Assembly: GCA_947253735.1 (NCBI GenBank)
Contig: CAMYAU010000005.1
Location: 1-29,549, forward strand
Length of the DNA stretch: 29,549 bases
From: an uncultured Varibaculum sp.
GTDB taxonomy: Bacteria > Actinomycetota > Actinomycetes > Actinomycetales > Actinomycetaceae
Reading direction: 5' to 3'
How positions within the stretch are numbered: position 1 is the stretch's first letter; every line of letters begins with the position of its first letter. Below the pieces are notes generated by a model that saw only the letters and a list, made by a program, of their open reading frames with translations, did no database searches and was not told the DNA's origin. A program made the translations under genes and the position numbers. Positions 23,097 to 29,549 of this stretch are shown in pieces.

Positions 23097-24938
23097 TTAC
23101 CCCATTTTGCTGCCACTATCCTGGTCACACACCATATCGTGGCGCTTAGCATCATAATGCCAAGTACTGCGTTTTTTCGGAACGTCCCGGCCACAACCAC
23201 AGCAAGGAAAATCTGACCAGGTAAGGGTGTGCACAATTACTTGCGGGTTAGATCCATTGGCTGAAAACTCTGCATGGTCGTAGTATTCCCCGCAACGGTC
23301 CGCGGAATAAACCGGTGTGTCTAGTTGCTCGGGAACACCGGTAAGCGGATTCATTAACCAGACATAGTTCGTGCTAAGAATGTCCATCGCGCTGTTAAAA
23401 GCCGACATGGAAATAACCGGAATTATGGCATCTAAATAGCCGTCACCATTAATATCTCCGTATTCGATCGCATAATCATCCCCCTGATTGCTATCTCTAG
23501 AATTAGCCTGCAGCGTGAAGATATCTTCTACCCCATGGTTGGCGGCGTCAGCGCCCAACGCAGCAAGCAGTTGCTTTTTCTGCTTGGCATTTAAGCGATA
23601 ACGGCCTTTGTCCAAACGGTAGTTCTTCGCTTTATCGCATCCCAATTGCTTATTTCGAAGATCCCCTTGACAGTCTGATGCAGAATAACCGCGCGGTAAC
23701 GACCATAAGGTATTAGCAAAATCGAACTTCTTGATGGCATCTTTTGCGACCATCGGGCCACCAGCACTGCTTGTCTTCTTATCTGCTTTTTTAATTCCGC
23801 TGTAAATAGTGGCGATAACTGTTCCCTCATCTTGCAGGGTAAACACCGAAATATTCTCACCAGATAAAGCGCTGCGTCCCACCTGTTTTAAAGTTTGTGT
23901 CCATAAAAGGTTATTGTCCGCATCTACCCCAAAAAGTGCCTGAGTTTGTAATGCCGAGGGAGAAGCTACCACCCGTACATTGCCAACGGTTCCCAAGGGT
24001 TCCCCGCTCAGGCTGTATCCGGTATCTTTAGCGGAAGTAGAACCCTGCTTCTTTCCTTTGTTAGCCTCACCAGTTTTGCCAGGTACGGAAACAGAAAAAC
24101 TTTCACGTTTCCCGGTTTTCGCTGCCGCGCATTCCAACCTTTTATCTGTTATCCGGTAGCGCTGGGAATCTGCACACTTTTTAAGGGGTTTACTATTTTC
24201 TGCCGGAATAGTAACCCCAGTCTCTTTAAGGTTTATTTTTTTGCCATCTTCATCAGAAATAGCTTGGTACCCCATACCGGTAAGCTTGCCCGCCTCGAAG
24301 TTTGGCCAGATAAACAAGAGATATTTTTCGTTTACACTGAGCGGATACCAAAGAGGGTTATCCGGGGAATCGTTATCGGCAATATTCGCCAATTCGTCCT
24401 CTTTGATTTTCACTACTGTTTTAGTAGCTTTAGAAACAATTCCATTATCTAAAGAGGCCGTGTTGCGCTGCTTATAGATCCAGATCCCCCCTAACGCCAG
24501 GGTCAGCACCAACACCAGAATCAATAAACTCAAAAGTATTTTCACAGTGGTTTTTGATGACTTTTTCTGCCGCGGAGGCGGGGGCGGAACCTGGGGTTTT
24601 AGAGAATAGGGAGAGGATGTCCCCGGGTAATAGCTAGGGTTCTGCGCCAGGTTTGCCGGCGGAGGAACCTGCGGATTGAAGGGATGACTAGGGGGAACCG
24701 GTGCTGCCTGATTTATTCCCGGAGCGGGATAGGCACCGGGGTAAACAGGGGGCACTGGCGGGTATCCTCCTGGATAAGACCGATCCCCGGGGTGTCCTTG
24801 TCCCGGGGCAGGTACTGGTGGGAAGGACTCTGCAGCCAAGTACGAAGGGTAAGGTGGCGGGTAACCACTGCCTAGTGGGGATGGTAGATCCGAGTTTAGC
24901 TGGATACCCTCCTGATTATCATCTTGGGGATTATTCAT
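23097..24938 (-). CDS. Unrecognised membrane-anchored protein with Pro/Gly/Tyr-rich head and large extracellular domain
   Basis: A 613-residue protein of unknown function. Residues about 20-122 are rich in Pro, Gly and Tyr (repeated YPPP, VPPP and YPG words), probably cytoplasmic and disordered. A basic patch (123-132, RQKKSSK) precedes one membrane helix (about 133-155). The remainder appears extracellular. It includes a Lys/Gly/Ser-rich linker near 290-310, a DINGDGYLDAI stretch near 495 resembling the calcium-binding loop of FG-GAP/VCBS repeats, and a cysteine cluster FPCCGCG near the C-terminus. AAGGAGAT precedes ATG 24938. It begins 40 nt after the amino acid ABC ATPase gene, so it may be read from that operon, and ends at a strong terminator. 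Confidence 0.8.
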   Translation of the reverse strand: MNNPQDDNQEGIQLNSDLPSPLGSGYPPPYPSYLAAESFPPVPAPGQGHPGDRSYPGGYPPVPPVYPGAYPAPGINQAAPVPPSHPFNPQVPPPANLAQNPSYYPGTSSPYSLKPQVPPPPPRQKKSSKTTVKILLSLLILVLVLTLALGGIWIYKQRNTASLDNGIVSKATKTVVKIKEDELANIADNDSPDNPLWYPLSVNEKYLLFIWPNFEAGKLTGMGYQAISDEDGKKINLKETGVTIPAENSKPLKKCADSQRYRITDKRLECAAAKTGKRESFSVSVPGKTGEANKGKKQGSTSAKDTGYSLSGEPLGTVGNVRVVASPSALQTQALFGVDADNNLLWTQTLKQVGRSALSGENISVFTLQDEGTVIATIYSGIKKADKKTSSAGGPMVAKDAIKKFDFANTLWSLPRGYSASDCQGDLRNKQLGCDKAKNYRLDKGRYRLNAKQKKQLLAALGADAANHGVEDIFTLQANSRDSNQGDDYAIEYGDINGDGYLDAIIPVISMSAFNSAMDILSTNYVWLMNPLTGVPEQLDTPVYSADRCGEYYDHAEFSANGSNPQVIVHTLTWSDFPCCGCGRDVPKKRSTWHYDAKRHDMVCDQDSGSKMG

Positions 24939-24978
24939 TTGGATATCTCCTTGCCTAAAAATGATGGGGAGCGAAAAA

Positions 24979-25749
24979 CTATATATTAGAGGAAGATTGC
25001 CCCCGTAGCTTATTGAGGAACTGGCGGGTACGCTCCTGGGAAGGATTGTGGATCAATTGCTTGGCATCCCCGGATTCCAGTACCACCCCGTTATCAATAA
25101 AGAGGGCGCTATCAGCAACTTCGGCCGCGAATTCCATCTCGTGAGTCACGATTACCATGGTCATATCTTCGGCCGCCAAAGAGCGGATGATTTGCAGGAT
25201 TTCTCCGGTCAGCTCTGGGTCTAAAGCCGAGGTGGGCTCATCGAAATACAGCATCTTGGGCTTTAAGGCCAACGCACGGGCGATGGCTACCCGCTGCTGT
25301 TGCCCACCCGATAACTCTGCTGGATATGCCTGTCCTTTATCAGCTAGATTCATCCTTTTCAGCAGTTGCAGGGCTGTTTCCTGGGCTTCTTCCCGGTTTT
25401 TCCCCTGTACCTTTATCGGGGCATCTGTGAGATTTCTAAGCACTGTCCAATGGGGAAACAAGTTAAAGTCTTGGAAAACCAACCCAAAGTCGCGCCGAAA
25501 CTCCCGCTCGTCGCCAGAGGAAACCTTAATTCCTTCCTCTTTCTTTAAAGCTTGCCGACCAAAATAGCAGATTTCTCCGCTGTCCATTTCTTCTAAGAAA
25601 GTGCAGCAACGCAAAAGCGTAGATTTTCCAGAACCTGAAGGGCCAAGAATTGCTAGCACTTCACCGGTATTAACCGTTAGGGACACCCCTTTCAGGACCT
25701 GGTTGGTGCCGAAACTTTTTTCCATACCGGTAATACGTAGCGCTTCCAT
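24979..25749 (-). CDS. Polar amino acid ABC transporter ATPase (GlnQ-like)
   Basis: ATP-binding subunit of an amino acid importer on the cytoplasmic face. Walker A GPSGSGKST (36-44), Q-loop VFQDFNLF, signature LSGGQ (146-150), Walker B MLYFDEP (166-172) and the switch histidine in VTHEMEFA are intact, and 256 residues is typical. ATG 25749 preceded by AGGTGAG is chosen; a GTG at 25758 overlapping the permease stop is an alternative. It is the last of three tightly linked genes (binding protein, permease, ATPase). Confidence 0.93.
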   Translation of the reverse strand: MEALRITGMEKSFGTNQVLKGVSLTVNTGEVLAILGPSGSGKSTLLRCCTFLEEMDSGEICYFGRQALKKEEGIKVSSGDEREFRRDFGLVFQDFNLFPHWTVLRNLTDAPIKVQGKNREEAQETALQLLKRMNLADKGQAYPAELSGGQQQRVAIARALALKPKMLYFDEPTSALDPELTGEILQIIRSLAAEDMTMVIVTHEMEFAAEVADSALFIDNGVVLESGDAKQLIHNPSQERTRQFLNKLRGQSSSNI

Positions 25750-25754
25750 GTTTC

Positions 25755-26408
25755 TCACCTGATCTTGTAGCTTCCCATGCGTTTCTCAATCCGTTCCATC
25801 ACTACCGCTACTACCAGATTAAACACCCAGTAGAAAATTCCGGCGGCCACGAAAGGAAGCATAGAAGCACTGGCAGCCGCCTGTTGCTTAGCAATGGTAA
25901 ACATCTCCGCGTAGGCGATCGCAAAAGCCAGAGATGTATCTTTAACCAGGGTGATTACCTCGTTCGTAATCGACGGTAACACTGTGCGGAACATTTGCGG
26001 CAACTTGATAGTCAGGAAAGTTCGCGCCGGAGAATAACCGAGTACAAACGCTGCCTCTGCCTGTCCCCCCGGAATCGCCTGGAAACCACCTCGGTAGATT
26101 TCCGCGAAATAGGCGGCATAGTTAATAGCGAAGGCAATAATTACGGCACTGAATCTATATGCGGATCCGATCTGCATTCCGAAAAGGAAGAAGGGACCGA
26201 AATATACCACCAACAATTGCAGCATTAAGGGGGTGCCCCGCATAACCGAGATATAAAACTGGATAAACCAGGCTAGCGGTTTAAAGCGACTCACCCGTCC
26301 CCCGTAGACCACCAGTCCCAGAGGAAGAGATAAAACCAGGGTGAGCGCGAAGATGATGAAGGTTTGTAGCATGCCACCGGCTAGTTCCGGCAAAAACGAT
26401 AAATCCAT
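25755..26408 (-). CDS. Polar amino acid ABC transporter permease
   Basis: A 217-residue inner membrane subunit of the HisM/GlnP type with about five hydrophobic segments. The cytoplasmic coupling loop reads QAEAAFVLGYSPARTFLTIKLPQ, including the EAA motif and the conserved glycine nine residues on. ATG 26408 is preferred, with GGGAG about 9-10 nt upstream; a TTG at 26414 is possible. The gene starts 45 nt after the binding protein gene and its stop falls 5 nt before the ATPase start. Confidence 0.92.
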   Translation of the reverse strand: MDLSFLPELAGGMLQTFIIFALTLVLSLPLGLVVYGGRVSRFKPLAWFIQFYISVMRGTPLMLQLLVVYFGPFFLFGMQIGSAYRFSAVIIAFAINYAAYFAEIYRGGFQAIPGGQAEAAFVLGYSPARTFLTIKLPQMFRTVLPSITNEVITLVKDTSLAFAIAYAEMFTIAKQQAAASASMLPFVAAGIFYWVFNLVVAVVMERIEKRMGSYKIR

Positions 26409-26453
26409 TACCAATAGCTCCCTGCGTTAGCCTTTTATTTTTCGCGCAGCACA

Positions 26454-27260
26454 CTACTTAGTAACAATCGATTTTTCTAATTTGTATTTCTTCGCTATCT
26501 TGAGGAAAGTACCGTCTTTCTTCATCTCATCCAAGGTCTTTTGTACCTGGTCACGCACTGCTTGGTTACCCTTTTTAAAACCAATGCCATACTGCTCCGT
26601 GTGGAATGGCGGATCCATAATCTCGAATTTGTCTTTCCCGCGCTGAGCCAGCTGGTAATCAGCTACCCCAATATCCACTGCGACCGCATCGGCTGCGCCT
26701 GCCTCTAGGGTCATAAACGCGTTGTTATAGTCCGGCACCTGAGTCATTTCCTTGAAGCTGGAGACCAAATCCGCGTTTTCTTTATCTTGCAGGGCGGCGA
26801 GACCAGAAGAATCTACCTGTACCAACACGGTTTTGCCTTTCAAATCCGCAGTGGTTTTAATCCCTGATCCCGCTTTAGTTACAAACACAATCGAGTTATC
26901 GATGTAGGGCTTAGAGAAAGTGTATTGTTTTTCCCGCCCGTTCATGGTGAATCCATTCCAGATGCAGTCGATGGTACCCGACTTGAGTTCCATATCTTTA
27001 GAATCCCAATCAATAGCCCGCTTTTGCAGTTTCCAGCCGTTACGTTTAGCAACTTCGGCTGCCAAATCCAAGTCGAAACCTACATACTCTCCGCTTTTAT
27101 CTTTATATCCATAGGGCGGGAAGTTGGCGTCAAAGCCCACTGTGAAGTCATCGCCTTTTGCTTTACCCGCATCACTGGTGCCCGAGCCTCCTGCGCATCC
27201 AGAAAGCGAAAGTGCCAGCACCAGACTGGTTAGCATTAACAGTGTTTTCTTCAACTTCAT
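26454..27260 (-). CDS. Amino acid ABC transporter substrate-binding lipoprotein
   Basis: A 268-residue family 3 solute-binding protein. The lipoprotein signal peptide is MKLKKTLLML... with lipobox LSGC (C22), so it is tethered outside the membrane. FDANFPPYGY, VGFDLDLAAEVAKR, FTMNGREKQYTFSKPY, LKGKTVLVQ and YGIGFKKGN are family features. ATG 27260 is used because it opens the signal peptide; the frame is open to 27290. The ligand is probably a polar amino acid or cystine, but this cannot be fixed by sequence. It is first of the three-gene importer operon; no convincing promoter was found in the 193 nt upstream. Confidence 0.92.
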   Translation of the reverse strand: MKLKKTLLMLTSLVLALSLSGCAGGSGTSDAGKAKGDDFTVGFDANFPPYGYKDKSGEYVGFDLDLAAEVAKRNGWKLQKRAIDWDSKDMELKSGTIDCIWNGFTMNGREKQYTFSKPYIDNSIVFVTKAGSGIKTTADLKGKTVLVQVDSSGLAALQDKENADLVSSFKEMTQVPDYNNAFMTLEAGAADAVAVDIGVADYQLAQRGKDKFEIMDPPFHTEQYGIGFKKGNQAVRDQVQKTLDEMKKDGTFLKIAKKYKLEKSIVTK

Positions 27261-27413
27261 TTGGAATCTTTCTCTCGGACAAACCTGCAAAACACCTCGA
27301 GTTTAACAGAGAGCTGCTCGGAATCTTTTAGAGGCGCTGCATTATCTCAAAGTACAAAACGTTTTGGAGCTGCCAGCATTTGGGTATAAAACAACCCGGG
27401 TTTTTGTTTCCTC

Positions 27414-27438
27414 CCCAGTTTTTATGACCGAAACTGGG
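27414..27438 (-). terminator. Possible terminator hairpin after the oligopeptide ABC ATPase gene
   Basis: An 8-bp perfect stem (CCCAGTTT / AAACTGGG) with a 9-nt loop begins 16 nt after the stop codon of the ATPase gene on the minus strand. The following sequence, GAGGAAACAAAAACCC, is not T-rich, so it is not a classic rho-independent terminator. Confidence 0.35.
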
Positions 27439-27453
27439 CGCGAACCCTGCCGG

Positions 27454-29319
27454 TTACTCGACCTGGTAACCAGTACGAGCTTTGAGCAAATCCCCCCCGG
27501 GAACCGCATCGATAAGTTCGCGGGTGTACTCTTTTTGGGGATTGGCGAAAATATCGTCAGCTTTCCCGTACTCAACTAGCTTGCCATGTTCCATTACCGC
27601 GATATCGTCAGCGTTCTCGCGTACTACCGCCAAGTCGTGGGTAATAAAAAGGTAAGTTAAGCCCAGCCGGCCTTGCAGCTCGTTTAATAGATGCAGAATC
27701 TGATCCTGCACCAATACGTCCAAAGCAGAAACCGCCTCGTCCAGTACAACTAATTCTGGACGCAAGGCCAGAGCACGCGCTATCGCTACCCTCTGCCGCT
27801 GTCCGCCAGACAGCTCATTCGGGAAACGCCGCATGGCGCTACGCGGAAGCGCCACCATATCCAGCAAATCTGCCACTCGCTTTTCTCGCTTAGCACGATC
27901 ACCAATGTGATGGGTACGCAGTGGCTCTTCTATACAGCGATAAACCGAGAACATGGGATCTAGGGACCCATAAGGATTTTGGAATACCACCTGCATCTTG
28001 CGGCACAGCGCGAATAGTTGCTTGCGCCGCAAAGTAGACAGGTCAATTCCCTCGTAATATACCTTCCCAGATGTGGGGTCCAGCAGGTTCAAAATCATAT
28101 TGGCAACGGTAGATTTACCGGAGCCAGACTCCCCTACCAGGGCTAAGGTTGAGCCCCGTCGTACCTTGAACGAGACATCATCAACTGCGCGGAAGGTTTT
28201 TTTCTTACCCTTTTGGCCACGAATATCGAACTCTTTTACCAGATGCTCTACGCGGATGACTTCTTCCCCAAGATGTTTTTCTAAGGGCTCTCCCAGGACA
28301 TTGGTGCCCATGACTTTTTGTCCGGAGTCCTTCGAGGCAGCCACCGCCAGATTCACATCTGCAGAGGTGCGCGAGTCAATAGTACCGCTGGCGGCCCCGC
28401 CCTCGGCAGGAGAATAATTGATTTCGATCCGCTGAGACGCCAGCGAAGGCGCTGCATTTACCAAACGCTGGGTATAGGGATGCCGAGGATCATTCAAGAT
28501 TTCCCGGGCCGGTCCGGATTCTACTATCCGCCCACGGTGCATAACCACCAAATGCGAGGCCCGCTCCGCGGCCAGCCCCAGGTCGTGGGTAATAAACAAA
28601 GTGGAAGTACCCAGCTCCTGAGTTTCTTTTTCCAGGTGATCCAGGATGCGTCGCTGAACGGTCACATCCAGGGCGCTGGTGGGCTCATCAGCGATTAAAA
28701 GTTTAGGGCCTGCCGCCAAACCGATAGCGATTAGTGCCCGCTGACGCATCCCTCCCGAAAACTCGTGTGGATATTGCTTGGAGCGCGCCTCAGCATCGGG
28801 CAGACCCGCATCGGCCAGTGCTTTCATCGCTTGCTCGTGGATATTACCGCCCTTGGTAGCTTCGTTATATTTTAGTGCCTCAGCCACCTGGGAGCCGATT
28901 TTCCATACCGGATTCAGGTTCGACATAGGGTCTTGGGGCACCATCCCAATTTGGGCGCCTCGCACCTGTTGCATTTCTTTCTCAGTGAGAGTAGTCAGTT
29001 CCCGTCCATCAAATTTAATGGATCCGCCGGCAACTTTCCCAGTACCAGGTAAAAGGCCAATTATTGACATTGCCAGGGTGGATTTACCAGAGCCGGACTC
29101 CCCTACAATCGCCACGGTCTGCCCGCGGTAGAGGGTAAGATTAGCTTTCCGTACTGCCGGAACCACCCCGGTGGTGGACTGGAAATTAACCTCTAGGTCT
29201 TTTACTTCCAACAAAGGCACTGGCGTACCCGATTTTTCAACATTACCGGCGTTAAGATTGGCCTGGTTCTCATCCGAGTCAGCTGCCATAATCTGATCCT
29301 CTTGATTATTTTGATTCAC
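27454..29319 (-). CDS. Oligopeptide/dipeptide ABC transporter ATPase, fused DppD-DppF type
   Basis: A 621-residue protein with two complete ATPase domains. Domain 1 (about 36-300) has GESGSGKST (73-81), FSGGMRQRALIAIGL and LLIADEPTSALD. Domain 2 (from about 360) has a second GESGSGKST near 395, LSGGQRQRVAIARAL and VVLDEAVSALD, where the usual EPT after the Walker B aspartate is EAV. A Ser/Ala-rich linker (about 305-355) joins them. Each domain ends with the peptide-transporter extension (HPYTQRL in the first, KEYTREL in the second). GTG 29319 with AGAGGA upstream is chosen; ATG 29289 is an alternative. It starts 2 nt after the permease stop and so belongs to a dpp/opp operon extending beyond the right edge. 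Confidence 0.93.
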   Translation of the reverse strand: MNQNNQEDQIMAADSDENQANLNAGNVEKSGTPVPLLEVKDLEVNFQSTTGVVPAVRKANLTLYRGQTVAIVGESGSGKSTLAMSIIGLLPGTGKVAGGSIKFDGRELTTLTEKEMQQVRGAQIGMVPQDPMSNLNPVWKIGSQVAEALKYNEATKGGNIHEQAMKALADAGLPDAEARSKQYPHEFSGGMRQRALIAIGLAAGPKLLIADEPTSALDVTVQRRILDHLEKETQELGTSTLFITHDLGLAAERASHLVVMHRGRIVESGPAREILNDPRHPYTQRLVNAAPSLASQRIEINYSPAEGGAASGTIDSRTSADVNLAVAASKDSGQKVMGTNVLGEPLEKHLGEEVIRVEHLVKEFDIRGQKGKKKTFRAVDDVSFKVRRGSTLALVGESGSGKSTVANMILNLLDPTSGKVYYEGIDLSTLRRKQLFALCRKMQVVFQNPYGSLDPMFSVYRCIEEPLRTHHIGDRAKREKRVADLLDMVALPRSAMRRFPNELSGGQRQRVAIARALALRPELVVLDEAVSALDVLVQDQILHLLNELQGRLGLTYLFITHDLAVVRENADDIAVMEHGKLVEYGKADDIFANPQKEYTRELIDAVPGGDLLKARTGYQVE

Positions 29320-29321
29320 GA

Positions 29322-29549
29322 TTAATGTTTCCTCTGGTTCGGGTCGAGTGCGTCACGGACTACGTCTCCCATCATGATGAAGCTCAATACCGTAAGCGCC
29401 AAGGCAATCGAAGGTAAGAACAACACCATAGGAGCGGTGCGCAGTTGCTGCTGGGCAGTAGAGATGTCCCCACCCCAAGAAACGATGGAGGATGGCAAGC
29501 CAATCCCCATAAAGGATAGGGTCGCTTCCGCCACGATAAAGGTTCCCAG
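29322..29549 (-). CDS. Dipeptide/oligopeptide ABC transporter permease (DppC type), 5' end cut by window edge
   Basis: Partial: the last 75 residues, open to base 29549. The sequence matches the conserved C-terminus of DppC/OppC permeases: FIVAEATLSFMGIGLP, a WGGDIS loop, a hydrophobic helix (MVLFLPSIALALTVLSFIMM) and the closing GDVVRDALDPNQ. The protein sits in the membrane and pairs with a DppB-type subunit, presumably encoded upstream outside the window. The fused ATPase gene follows after 2 nt, so translation is likely coupled. Confidence 0.92.
   Translation of the reverse strand: MGTFIVAEATLSFMGIGLPSSIVSWGGDISTAQQQLRTAPMVLFLPSIALALTVLSFIMMGDVVRDALDPNQRKH

Noticed and set aside
26409..26453. 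A CTGCG/CGCAG fold between binding-protein and permease genes as an attenuator
   Set aside because: The stem is only 5 bp with an 18-nt loop; too weak to support.

Overview
The window looks like a chromosomal segment of a Gram-positive actinobacterium of moderate GC, roughly half G+C by eye. Supporting signs are the nrdR / membrane protein / lexA arrangement with CGAAC-type SOS boxes, a DUF3040 gene beside mraZ, a PAC2-family protein, a class II HelD-like helicase and an actinobacterial-type MurE. A member of the Actinomycetaceae (Varibaculum- or Mobiluncus-like) would fit, but that is inference. No phage, insertion sequence or CRISPR array is visible. Most of the window is core genome.

Positions 1-8954 (minus strand) hold the first half of the division and cell wall (dcw) cluster. 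In transcription order this is mraZ, rsmH, an ftsL-like gene, ftsI, murF, mraY, murD and ftsW, which is cut by the left edge. Genes from ftsL onward are packed with overlaps or gaps of a few bases up to 38 nt. Four TGGNN boxes at exact 10-bp spacing upstream of mraZ look like a MraZ autoregulatory operator. murE is missing from its usual place between ftsI and murF. A divergent murE lies about 12 kb away at 18903-20483, behind a PHP phosphoesterase gene.

Positions 9222-12292 (minus) carry a DUF3040 membrane protein, DNA polymerase IV (dinB) and a PAC2-family protein. Positions 12421-15987 (plus) carry a HelD-like RNA polymerase-associated helicase and an E. coli-type serA whose 3' end overlaps the convergent nrdR. 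Positions 15956-18052 form the SOS locus: nrdR, a small single-pass membrane protein gene, and lexA. The last two are divergent and share an intergenic region with three SOS boxes and recognisable promoters. An initiator tRNA gene with its own promoter and terminator, and an OsmC-family gene, follow.

Positions 20551-23003 hold the divergent PHP phosphoesterase and Xaa-Pro aminopeptidase genes, ending at a strong bidirectional terminator. Positions 23097-27260 (minus) encode a three-gene polar amino acid ABC importer and, 40 nt downstream, a large unrecognised membrane-anchored protein with a Pro/Gly/Tyr-rich cytoplasmic head. Positions 27454-29549 (minus) hold a fused two-domain oligopeptide ABC ATPase and the 3' end of its DppC-type permease, cut by the right edge.

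Together the genes cover peptidoglycan precursor synthesis (murD, murE, murF, mraY), septal synthesis (ftsW, ftsI, ftsL), DNA damage response (lexA, the lexA-divergent gene, dinB), transcription recycling (helD), dNTP regulation (nrdR), serine synthesis and nutrient import. The most interesting parts for a second look are the lexA-divergent protein with a possible sliding-clamp motif, the relocated divergent MurE, the MraZ operator, the 613-residue surface protein, and the mraZ upstream region with a small ORF and a tetraloop hairpin.
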